DNA of 64,000 nucleotides. It comes from Hamadaea flava. GTDB lineage: Bacteria; Actinomycetota; Actinomycetes; Mycobacteriales; Micromonosporaceae. Below are positions 7,933-14,978 of this stretch, piece by piece; the first letter of the stretch is position 1; each line of letters opens with the position of its first letter. A model generated the notes under the pieces. That model was given only the letters and a program-made list of their open reading frames with translations. It was not told where the DNA came from and ran no database searches. The stretch covers positions 4,774,001 through 4,838,000 of the forward strand of contig NZ_JAMZDZ010000001.1 in the NCBI RefSeq assembly GCF_024172085.1. Reading direction: 5' to 3'. A program made the position numbers and the translations under genes.

Positions 7933-9280
7933 CCGTGTCGGTCGGACCATTACGGTGCTTGGCCACGATGAAGTCAGCCTCACCCGCGCGCGGCGATTCC
8001 TTGTCGTAATAGTCGTCGCGATGCAACAAGATGACGACGTCGGCGTCCTGCTCGATCGAGCCGGACTCACGCAGGTCGGACAACTGCGGGCGCTTGTCGG
8101 TCCGCTGCTCGGGACCACGGTTCAGCTGACTGACCGCGATCACCGGGCACTCGACCTCCTTGGCCAGCAGCTTCAAGCCTCGCGAAAGGTCGGCGACCTC
8201 CTGCTGACGGCTCTCCACCCGCTTCGGTGACGTCATCAGCTGGAGGTAGTCGACCACGATCAACTTCAGATCGTTCCGCTGCTTGAGCCGCCGCGCCTTC
8301 GCCCGGATCTCCATGAGGTTCATGTTGGGCGTGTCGTCGACGAAGATCGGCGCTTCGCTGATCTCACCCATGCGTCTGGCCAGCTTCGTCCAGTCGTCGT
8401 CGGACAACTGCCCGGACCGCAGGACGTGCATCGGTACGCGAGCCTCGGCGCTGAGCAGACGGGTGACGATCTCGACCTTGGACATTTCCAGCGAGAAGAT
8501 GGCGCTGGCCATGTTGTGCCGGATGGCGGCGTTGCGAGCGAAGTCCATTCCCGCAGTCGATTTGCCCAAACCGGGCCTTCCGGCCACGATGATCAACTGG
8601 CCGGCGTGGAGTCCGTTGAGCAGCCGGTCCAGGTCGGAGAAGCCGGTCGGCACACCCGACATGACGCCGCCCTGGGCGCCGACCGCCTCGATCTCGTCGA
8701 GCGTGGGTTGCAGCAGGTCGCCGAGGATGGAGAAGTCTTCGCTGACGCGCCGTTCGGTGACGTCGTAGATGGCCTGCTGGGCCAGGTCGACGATGTCGTC
8801 GACGTCGCGCCCGCCGCCGCCGTTGGTGCCGTAGCCCAGCTGCACGATCTTGGTGCCCGCCTCCACCAGCCGCCGGAGGATGGCGCGCTCGCTGACGATG
8901 CGGGCGTAGTACGCTGCGTTGGCCGCGGTGGGCACCGAGTTGAGCAGGGTGTGCAGGTAGGGCGCGCCGCCGACGCGGCTCAGCTCGCCCGCGCCGTCGA
9001 GGGCGGCCGCGACGGTGACGGCGTCGGCGGGTTCGCCTCGGCCGAACAGGTCGACGACGGCTTCGAAGATGGTGGCGTGGGCCGGCCGGTAGAAGTCACT
9101 CGACCGGAGGATCTCGACGACGTCGGCGATGGCGTCCTTGCTGAGGAGCATGCCGCCGATGACGCTCTGCTCCGCCGCGACGTCTTGTGGGGGAGTCCGT
9201 TCGTAGGCGGGGGGACCGTCGGCCGACGGCTGCCCGGAGACCGGGAACCGCGCCTGGTCGCGCACCTCGCCGACGGACAC
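7877..9280 (-). CDS. dnaB: Replicative DNA helicase DnaB
   Basis: 467 residues from the chosen GTG, which removes an unlikely 18-residue extension. The N-terminal domain (PPQDVAAEQSVIGGMLLSKDAI onward) mediates hexamer and primase contacts. The RecA-like C-terminal domain has Walker A GRPGLGKST at ~233-241, the Walker B region LIVVDYLQLM, the DnaB motif VSQLNRGPEQR and LRESGSIEQDADVV. No intein interrupts it. The hexameric helicase unwinds DNA ahead of the replisome. It lies downstream of the rplI operon as in other actinobacteria, but a VWA lipoprotein gene separates them. The ~500 bp behind its start carries a cluster of DnaA-box-like sites. Confidence 0.97.
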   Translation of the reverse strand: MSVGEVRDQARFPVSGQPSADGPPAYERTPPQDVAAEQSVIGGMLLSKDAIADVVEILRSSDFYRPAHATIFEAVVDLFGRGEPADAVTVAAALDGAGELSRVGGAPYLHTLLNSVPTAANAAYYARIVSERAILRRLVEAGTKIVQLGYGTNGGGGRDVDDIVDLAQQAIYDVTERRVSEDFSILGDLLQPTLDEIEAVGAQGGVMSGVPTGFSDLDRLLNGLHAGQLIIVAGRPGLGKSTAGMDFARNAAIRHNMASAIFSLEMSKVEIVTRLLSAEARVPMHVLRSGQLSDDDWTKLARRMGEISEAPIFVDDTPNMNLMEIRAKARRLKQRNDLKLIVVDYLQLMTSPKRVESRQQEVADLSRGLKLLAKEVECPVIAVSQLNRGPEQRTDKRPQLSDLRESGSIEQDADVVILLHRDDYYDKESPRAGEADFIVAKHRNGPTDTVTVAAQLHMSRFVDMAVS

Positions 9281-9776
9281 CGCACCCCACCCCAAGCACG
9301 CTCGATCGTCCCCACCGAACCCCAGGGATACCACCGGGGTCCGACAACTGTGCCGGACGGTTCCCAGGGTGATATCGAGGCCGGAGGCTTGACGTTACGA
9401 AGCCTGGCCCGGATTCTCAAACACCCCGGTGGACAGACCTGCGGACAACCTGTGGACAACTTGCCTCTGCCTGTGGGTAACCCTGTGCACAGCCTGTGGA
9501 TAACACGCGGACTGTTGTCCACAGAGTTGCTCTGAGCTGCGCAGACGTAAATCACAGGCTGTGCGCGAAAGAAATTTCGTTCGGCGTGTCGATCTTGGCA
9601 GGCCAGGTCCGCCGTGGACGTCGGAGACGGCCCGCCGGTTCCCGCCCTCCGGTCACGGGCTCGGCTCGAATCGGTCACCAAGGTTCACGGTCCGATTTCG
9701 GTCAGGCAACGGTGGGAGCGCACCCGGTGCTGGGCCGGTCGGATCGGCAACTGAATGTTCTAGGTCAGGAGAAATC
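9281..9776. promoter_or_regulatory. Divergent promoter region of dnaB and VWA lipoprotein gene, with DnaA-box cluster
   Basis: Nearly 500 bp without a convincing gene. Between 9451 and 9523 lie four DnaA-box-like 9-mers: TGTGGACAA at 9451-9459 (reverse of the actinobacterial TTGTCCACA), TGTGGGTAA at 9472-9480 (one mismatch), TGTGGATAA at 9495-9503 (exact reverse of TTATCCACA) and TTGTCCACA at 9515-9523. A further partial TGTGCACA lies at 9484-9491. Three point one way and one the other. The cluster could link dnaB transcription to DnaA level or titrate DnaA; that role is inferred. The 3' part (9600-9776) is the leader of the lipoprotein gene. Confidence 0.6.
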
Positions 9777-11264
9777 ATGACGAAGCTCATGACCCGATCG
9801 ACCGGAGCGGCCTTCCTGGTGGTGCTGCTGGCGCTCGCCGGGTGCAGTGCCGGTGACAAGAGCAGCTCGTCGGACCAGCCGCAGATCGGTGGCGGTCAGG
9901 GGCCCGGGGTGTCCATCCCCGGCGGCGAGACGTCCGTGGACGAGCAGGCTCAGTCGACCTTCGCGCTCGACGTGGACACCGCCTCGTACGCGTACTCGGT
10001 GCGCCAGTTGCAGGACGGGCGCTGGCCGGACCGGTCGACGGTGCGGCCGGAGGAGTTCGTCAACTCGTTCGACATGGACTATGGACAGCCGAAGGGCGAC
10101 GGGTTCGCGTTGCACGTCGACGGGGCGGGGATGCCGTCCACCCACCGATCGCAGTACAGCGACCGGCTCCGGCTCCTGCGGGTCGGGTTGCAGACGCGAG
10201 CGGACGATTCGGAGACGCGGCCGGACGTGGCGCTGACCTTCGTGATCGACGTCTCGGGTTCGATGGCCGACACCGATCGGCTCGACCTGGTGCAGGACGC
10301 GTTGCACTATCTCGTACGCCAACTGCGCCGGACCGACTCGGTCGCGCTGGTGACGTTCAACGAGCGGGCGAAGATCGTGCTGCCGATGACCCGGCTGTCG
10401 CAGGTGGAGGATCTCGATCGGGCGATCGACTCGCTCGCCGCCGGTGGCTCCACCAACTTGGAGTCTGGGCTGGTCACCGGGTACCAGGTGGCTCGGGACG
10501 GGTTCCGTCAGGGCTCCTCGAACCGGGTGATCCTGCTGTCCGACGGGCTGGCCAATGTGGGCAACACCGAGTCGTCGCCGATCCTGCGCCGGGTGAAGGC
10601 CGAGGCCGACAAGGAGATCTCGCTGCTCGGCGTCGGCGTGGGCAGCAGCTACGGCGACGAGCTGATGGAGAAGCTGGCCGACCAGGGCGACGGGTTCGCC
10701 GTCTACGTGGCCGACCGCGAGCAGGCTCGGGATGTCTTCGTGCACCGGTTGCCGGCGAACCTGTCGGTCCGTGCACTGGACGCCAAGGCGCAGGTGACCT
10801 TCGACGAGTCGGTCGTCGAGGCGTACCGGCTCGTGGGGTATGACGATCGGCTGCTGAGCGCTTCCGCCTTCCGCGACGATCGCGTCGACGGCGGCGAGGT
10901 CGGGCCCGGCCACGCTGTCACGGCGCTCTACATCGTGCGGCTGCGGCCGGAGGTCCGGTCGTCGGCCAAGGTCGCCGACGTCCGCGTACGCTGGCAGGAC
11001 CCCACGTCGCGGGCGGCCTCCGAGGCGTACGAGTCGGTGGTGGTGAACGATCTCACGGGCGGTTTCCGGTCGGCGGACCCGCACCTGCGCCTGGCCTATG
11101 CCGCGGCCTTCTTCGCCGAGGCGCTCAAGTCGTCGTCGTACGCCGCCGAGGTGCAGCTGGACCAGCTGGGGCAGATCGCGGCCGACGCCGGGGAGCAGTT
11201 GCGCGACCCGAAGGTCGCCGAGCTGACGCAGGCGATCCGGACGGCGGGCCGGCTGCGCGGCTGA
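9777..11264 (+). CDS. Secreted VWA-domain lipoprotein (YfbK-like)
   Basis: 495 residues from the ATG that follows AGGTCAGGA; longer upstream frames are untranslated leader. The N-terminus is a lipoprotein signal with lipobox LAGC and lipidated Cys23. Residues ~60-115 hold FALDVDTASYAYSVRQLQDGRWP and VRPEEFVNSFDMDY, the pattern of the YfbK-type VWA family. The VWA domain follows with an intact MIDAS motif DVSGSM at 158-163 and LVTFNERAKIVLP. The C-terminal ~180 residues match the DUF3520-like region that accompanies it. The protein is likely anchored to the outer membrane face and binds a partner through a metal ion. Its gene faces dnaB across the DnaA-box region and ends at a strong bidirectional terminator. 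Confidence 0.88.
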   Translation: MTKLMTRSTGAAFLVVLLALAGCSAGDKSSSSDQPQIGGGQGPGVSIPGGETSVDEQAQSTFALDVDTASYAYSVRQLQDGRWPDRSTVRPEEFVNSFDMDYGQPKGDGFALHVDGAGMPSTHRSQYSDRLRLLRVGLQTRADDSETRPDVALTFVIDVSGSMADTDRLDLVQDALHYLVRQLRRTDSVALVTFNERAKIVLPMTRLSQVEDLDRAIDSLAAGGSTNLESGLVTGYQVARDGFRQGSSNRVILLSDGLANVGNTESSPILRRVKAEADKEISLLGVGVGSSYGDELMEKLADQGDGFAVYVADREQARDVFVHRLPANLSVRALDAKAQVTFDESVVEAYRLVGYDDRLLSASAFRDDRVDGGEVGPGHAVTALYIVRLRPEVRSSAKVADVRVRWQDPTSRAASEAYESVVVNDLTGGFRSADPHLRLAYAAAFFAEALKSSSYAAEVQLDQLGQIAADAGEQLRDPKVAELTQAIRTAGRLRG

Positions 11265-11272
11265 CCGTACGC

Positions 11273-11307
11273 GAAAGGGCCGGCGCGAAGCTCGCGCCGG
11301 CCCTTTC
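11273..11307. terminator. Bidirectional terminator between VWA lipoprotein and rplI
   Basis: A perfect 16-bp inverted repeat (11273-11288 and 11292-11307) with a 3-base loop begins GAAAGGGCC on one arm and ends GGCCCTTTC on the other, so each strand ends in a short T-rich run. It lies between two convergent genes that both end here. Confidence 0.85.
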
Positions 11308-11314
11308 GGGTGCC

Positions 11315-11767
11315 TTACTTGGCGGCCGGAACCACGTTCACGGAGAACTTGGCGACGACCTCGGGGTGCAGCTTGACCTGCACGTTGTACGCCCCGAGCG
11401 ACTTGATGACGCTCGGCAGCTCCACCCGGCGGCGGTCGAGGCTGGGGCCGCCCGCGGCCTTGACCGCGACGACGACCTCACCAGCGGTGACCGAGCCGAA
11501 CAGGCGGCCGCCGTCGCCGGCGCGCGCGCCGAGCTTGACGGACAGCCCTTCGAGCTGGGCCTTGATCTCCTTGGCGTGGTCCAGGTCCCGGATCTCCCGG
11601 GCGTCGCGCGCCCGCTTGATCGTCGCGACCTGCTTCTCGGCGCCCTTGGTGTGCGAGATCGCGAGGCCCTGCGGCAGCAGGTAGTTACGGCCGTAGCCGT
11701 CCTTGACCTCGACGATGTCGCCCGGCGTGCCGAGACCCGGCACCTCCTGAGTCAGAATGATCTTCAT
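11315..11767 (-). CDS. rplI: 50S ribosomal protein bL9
   Basis: 150 residues, full family length. The N-terminal RNA-binding domain [36 protein letters not shown] is a textbook bL9 signature. A long charged helix ([31 protein letters not shown]) connects to the C-terminal domain. It is the last gene of the rpsF-ssb-rpsR-rplI operon, 14 bp after rpsR, and it stops just before the shared bidirectional terminator. Confidence 0.98.
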   Translation of the reverse strand: MKIILTQEVPGLGTPGDIVEVKDGYGRNYLLPQGLAISHTKGAEKQVATIKRARDAREIRDLDHAKEIKAQLEGLSVKLGARAGDGGRLFGSVTAGEVVVAVKAAGGPSLDRRRVELPSVIKSLGAYNVQVKLHPEVVAKFSVNVVPAAK

Positions 11768-11781
11768 AGGGGTGCCTCCTC

Positions 11782-12021
11782 TCAGCGTCCGGTGCTCGTG
11801 TACGGCAGGAGCGCCATCTCACGGGCGTTCTTGACCGCACGGGCGATCTGACGTTGCTGCTGGGTGGTCACACCCGTCACCCGGCGGGCGCGGATCTTGC
11901 CGCGGTCCGAGATGAACTTGCGCAGCAGCGCGGTGTCCTTGTAGTCGATGTAGGTGACCCCCTCCTTCTCGAGCGGGTTCACCTTCTTCTTCGGCTTGCG
12001 AAGAGCGGCAGCCTTAGCCAT
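11782..12021 (-). CDS. rpsR: 30S ribosomal protein bS18 (zinc-free type)
   Basis: 79 residues with the bS18 core [30 protein letters not shown] and [22 protein letters not shown]. No cysteine is present, so this is the zinc-independent form. Actinobacteria often keep a second S18 paralogue elsewhere with cysteines. It binds next to bS6 on the small subunit, and its gene is in the same operon, 21 bp after ssb. Confidence 0.98.
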   Translation of the reverse strand: MAKAAALRKPKKKVNPLEKEGVTYIDYKDTALLRKFISDRGKIRARRVTGVTTQQQRQIARAVKNAREMALLPYTSTGR

Positions 12022-12042
12022 TGCTCAGTGCTCCAGTGATCT

Positions 12043-12561
12043 TTAGAAAGGTGGCTCGTCGTCGAAGTTGCCACCCGAACCGCCGCCTGCGGGAGCCGCC
12101 GTGGCCCACGGGTCGTCGGCGAAACCGCCGCCGCCACCGCTGTTGCCACCGCCGCCGCCACCGCCGAAGCCGCCACCACCGCCGCCACCGTTGGACCGCG
12201 ACATCTTCTGGACCTTCGCCGTCGCGTAGCGCAGCGAGGGACCGATCTCGTCGACTTCCAGCTCGATGACGGTGCGCTTCTCGCCCTCACGCGTCTCGTA
12301 CGACCGCTGACGCAGCCGGCCGGACACGATGACGCGGCTGCCCCGCTGCAGCGACTCGGCGACGTTCTCCGCCACCTGCCGCCACACCGAGCAGTTCAGG
12401 AACAGCGGCTCGCCGTCCTTCCACTCACCGGAAGCCCGGTCGAGCGTCCGCGGCGTCGAGGCGACGCTGAACTTGGCGACCGCAGCGCCAGACGGGGTGA
12501 AGCGCAACTCTGGGTCATTGGTGAGGTTACCGATGACCGTGATGGTGGTTTCTCCAGCCAT
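12043..12561 (-). CDS. ssb: Single-stranded DNA-binding protein
   Basis: 172 residues. The OB fold covers ~1-115 with [34 protein letters not shown] and [31 protein letters not shown] glycine-rich flexible linker (~120-160) follows, and the acidic tip ends DDEPPF, which recruits repair and replication partners. It protects single strands at forks as a tetramer. It lies between rpsF and rpsR, the usual bacterial arrangement. The 98-bp spacer to rpsF is long for this operon and may hold an internal signal. Confidence 0.98.
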   Translation of the reverse strand: MAGETTITVIGNLTNDPELRFTPSGAAVAKFSVASTPRTLDRASGEWKDGEPLFLNCSVWRQVAENVAESLQRGSRVIVSGRLRQRSYETREGEKRTVIELEVDEIGPSLRYATAKVQKMSRSNGGGGGGGFGGGGGGGNSGGGGGFADDPWATAAPAGGGSGGNFDDEPPF

Positions 12562-12659
12562 GACCTACTCCTCAGGCATTCGCTAGTTCTGACGCACAGG
12601 TTGTCACAGCCGTACGACAGCTGCGCGAAAGCGGGTCGGGCGTGCCTTGTGCTCGCGCG

Positions 12660-12950
12660 TCAGCGAACTTCCGGCCGGATGACCTTGGTACGCAGCACGG
12701 ACTCGTTGAGTCGCAGCTGACGGTCCAGTTCGGCCACGGCCGCAGGCTCAGCCTGCAGGTCGATGACGGCGTAGATGCCTTCGGCCTTCTTGTCGATCTC
12801 GAACGACAGGCGCCGTCGGCCCCAGACGTCGAGCTTCTCCACCGAACCACCCGACGTCCGGATCACGTTGAGGTACGTGTCGAGCGACGGGGCGACGGTG
12901 CGCTCCTCGAGAGACGGGTCGAGGATCACCATGATCTCGTAATGACGCAA
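12660..12950 (-). CDS. rpsF: 30S ribosomal protein bS6
   Basis: 96 residues: [60 protein letters not shown] is a clear bS6. The start codon is TTG, supported by GAGGAGGTGAG eight bases upstream on the minus strand; no ATG or GTG fits the family N-terminus. It is the first gene of the rpsF-ssb-rpsR-rplI operon. Two perfect hairpins lie directly upstream and could form part of an S6:S18-type autoregulatory leader, which is an inference. Confidence 0.97.
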   Translation of the reverse strand: MRHYEIMVILDPSLEERTVAPSLDTYLNVIRTSGGSVEKLDVWGRRRLSFEIDKKAEGIYAVIDLQAEPAAVAELDRQLRLNESVLRTKVIRPEVR

Positions 12951-12976
12951 GACTGCTCACCTCCTCTGGGCTAGCG

Positions 12977-13046
12977 GCCACGGTCCTTCCGTGGCAGGAG
13001 GTCGTGCGTCGTTCAGACGGACGCCGTGGGTGCCTTCACCCACGGC
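12977..13046 (-). promoter_or_regulatory. rpsF leader with two perfect hairpins
   Basis: Directly upstream of the rpsF ribosome binding site lie two perfect hairpins. The first has a 7-bp stem (GCCACGG at 12977-12983 with 12989-12995). The second has a 10-bp stem (GCCGTGGGTG at 13023-13032 with 13037-13046) and a 4-base loop. The position matches leaders that bind the S6:S18 complex in other bacteria. The specific bound bulge cannot be confirmed by eye, so the proximal one might be a terminator or attenuator instead. Confidence 0.45.
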
Positions 13047-13093
13047 GGGCCCGCAAGAACCTGACCAGGATACCGGGTAGGGGCATCAGGGCC

Positions 13094-13201
13094 AAAAAGA
13101 GCCGCGAGGCGCACTCTCATCCAGTTCTGCTGGGTGGGACCTGGGGAGGAACGACCACACCGACGAGGTTGGATGAAAGGCGCCTCGCGGAGCCTGTTAT
13201 A
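13094..13201 (-). ncRNA. Candidate structured small RNA or rpsF attenuator
   Basis: An element of ~100 bp is closed by a perfect 11-bp stem (CCGCGAGGCGC at 13102-13112, GCGCCTCGCGG at 13180-13190). A nested 7-bp stem lies inside it (TCATCCA 13117-13123 with TGGATGA 13170-13176), with smaller hairpins within that. On the minus strand the last arm is followed within three bases by five U, as in a terminator. TATAAC (complement of 13196-13201) and TATGAT (complement of 13207-13212) lie just before the first arm and could be a -10 element. This would give a ~95-105 nt RNA or a leader of rpsF. I recognise no Rfam family. Confidence 0.35.
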
Positions 13202-13228
13202 ACCACATCATACGCCGTGGTTTGCGTC

Positions 13229-13996
13229 TTAGGCGAACTCAGTCCGAGTTGCGCGCTGGCTAACAATAGCGCGGATTGCCCCAACCGTGACGCCTACGAC
13301 ACACACTGTAGCAATAATGGCAAGAAGTCCGATTGGCCCCTTGTCCCTCGGCGTGTCGTTCGCGAGATCGGTCATCCCGATCACCGACTCGCCACTGGGC
13401 GTGACCACGGTCGAACCTGGTTCCAAGCTATCTCCGGCGGCCGCGACGCTGCCACTCGGATCCGGCTCCAACGGGAACAACGGCGCTTCCTCGGACGAGG
13501 ATGCGCCCGCCGAGGGGACAGTCGTCCCCGAGGGCTTCGGCTTCGGCGTACGCGTCTTGACGACCCGAGGCGCCCCGGTGGAGTTGCCGCCGGAACTCGG
13601 CGACGACGCGTTGACGTTCACCGTGACGGGTTCGTATGACCCGTTCCCTCCCAGGTTGAGTAGGCAGTCGGGGACCATCGCGATGGCCACCGGCCCCTTG
13701 TGGAACTGAACCTCGACGGCTTGGCCGTCGCTGATCGGGCCGCCGTTCTCCCCATCGATCTGGAGGGTGGCGCCCTGCCCGAGGTTGTTGACGAAGACGA
13801 CCTTCTGCTCGGACTTGATCGTCACGGCGGGGCGGTCGGGTTTCGAACCGCACAACAGCAGGCCGAGCCCGCCCCCGTCGAATTCGACCTGCGTACCGGC
13901 CTCAGGCTCGGCGAATGCGGGCTGGGCGGCCAGCGGCACTCCCAGCAGCGCACCGAGACTGACTCCGGCCAGCGCCCGGCAAACGGACATCTTCAT
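13229..13996 (-). CDS. Secreted, C-terminally membrane-anchored protein of unknown function
   Basis: 255 residues from the ATG giving MKMSVCRALAGVSLGALLGVPLAAQPAFA, a classical Sec signal peptide. The extracellular ~100-residue domain (VTIKSEQKVVFVNNLGQGATLQIDGENGG...) looks like a beta-sandwich of cupredoxin-like type, but copper ligands are not evident. A Ser/Thr/Pro-rich linker (~130-205) follows, then one transmembrane helix (GPIGLLAIIATVCVVGVTVGAI) and a short basic tail. It is likely a surface protein held in the membrane. It lies upstream of the rpsF operon on the same strand, separated by the structured leader region. No family name is certain. Confidence 0.75.
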   Translation of the reverse strand: MKMSVCRALAGVSLGALLGVPLAAQPAFAEPEAGTQVEFDGGGLGLLLCGSKPDRPAVTIKSEQKVVFVNNLGQGATLQIDGENGGPISDGQAVEVQFHKGPVAIAMVPDCLLNLGGNGSYEPVTVNVNASSPSSGGNSTGAPRVVKTRTPKPKPSGTTVPSAGASSSEEAPLFPLEPDPSGSVAAAGDSLEPGSTVVTPSGESVIGMTDLANDTPRDKGPIGLLAIIATVCVVGVTVGAIRAIVSQRATRTEFA

Positions 13997-14184
13997 ACGA
14001 ACTCCCAGACGGTGTGCCCCCGCGGGGGTGCGACGGGCGGACGGCGCCCCTTGGAGGGCGGTCGACGGACAGTTACCCGGTCGCATGGACTTCGGAGGAA
14101 TCCGGTGGGTCCAACGGATGAGTGCAAGGACGGTGACGCGTGCATGTCCGGTCTTCGTCAGGCCGAGGGACTACGCTCTCCGGC

Positions 14185-14961
14185 ATGTGTATCGGTGCCC
14201 ATGTCGATCCCGGCGACCCGTTGGCCGAGGCGCACGCCCGCGACGCCGCGGTCGTGCAGTTCTTCCTGGCCGACCCCCAGGGCTGGAAGGATCCGGCGCC
14301 GCGCGCCGACGCCGAGCAGATCAAAGCCTCGGACGTGCAGGTGTTCGTCCACGCGCCGTATGTCATCAATGTCGCCACGACGAACAACCGCATCCGCATC
14401 CCCAGCCGCAAGCTCCTCCTGAGCCACGCGAACGCGGCGGCCACGGTGGGCGCCAGCGGGCTGATCGTCCATGGTGGACACATGCTCAAGGACGACGACC
14501 TGTCCACGGGCTTCGACAACTGGCGCAAGACCTTCGCGTACGCGGCCGAACAGGGCGGTTTCGCCACCCAGGTGCTCATCGAGAACACCGCCAGCGGAGA
14601 CAAGGCCTGTGCCCGGCGGTTCGACGCGCTCGCCCGGCTCTGGGACGCCGTCGGCGAGTTCGGCGTCGGGTTCTGCCTGGACACCTGCCACGCCCACGCC
14701 GGCGGCGAGGATCTGATCGACATCGTGGACCGGGTGATGGCCATCACCGGCCGGATCGACCTCATCCACGCCAACGGCTCCCGGGACGGATTCGACTCCG
14801 GTCGCGACCGCCACGACAACCTCCAGTCCGGGATGATCGATCCGAAACTCGTCGTGGCGGCCATCCGGGCGAGCGGGGCGCCCGCGGTGGTGGAGACGCC
14901 GGGCGGGGCCGAGGGCCAGTCCCGCGACATCGCGTACTTGCGGTCCGAGCTGGCCGACTAG
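14185..14961 (+). CDS. Endonuclease IV-like (AP endonuclease family 2, TIM-barrel) protein
   Basis: 258 residues from the ATG giving MCIGAHVDPGDPLAEA. The pattern follows the Nfo/xylose-isomerase-like TIM barrel: VFVHAPYVINVAT, GLIVHGGHM, VLIENTASGDKACARRF, GFCLDTCHAHAGGED, IHANGSRDGFDSGRDRH and a terminal VVETPGG. The conserved His, Glu and Asp metal ligands are visible in these segments. True endonuclease IV cleaves DNA at abasic sites; members of this actinobacterial branch could have another sugar-phosphate substrate. It lies upstream of a membrane GT-C protein on the same strand with 17 bp between. Confidence 0.82.
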   Translation: MCIGAHVDPGDPLAEAHARDAAVVQFFLADPQGWKDPAPRADAEQIKASDVQVFVHAPYVINVATTNNRIRIPSRKLLLSHANAAATVGASGLIVHGGHMLKDDDLSTGFDNWRKTFAYAAEQGGFATQVLIENTASGDKACARRFDALARLWDAVGEFGVGFCLDTCHAHAGGEDLIDIVDRVMAITGRIDLIHANGSRDGFDSGRDRHDNLQSGMIDPKLVVAAIRASGAPAVVETPGGAEGQSRDIAYLRSELAD

Positions 14962-14978
14962 GGAACGGTGCTACGAGG

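Noticed and set aside
7877-9280. Intein in dnaB
   Set aside because: The helicase reads through without an insertion at the Walker motifs.
9765-11084. Long minus-strand frame opposite the VWA gene
   Set aside because: No domain, shadow composition, and the plus strand is a clear lipoprotein.
12951-13228. 4.5S SRP RNA or RNase P RNA in the rpsF spacer
   Set aside because: Conserved tetraloop and core motifs of those RNAs are absent.
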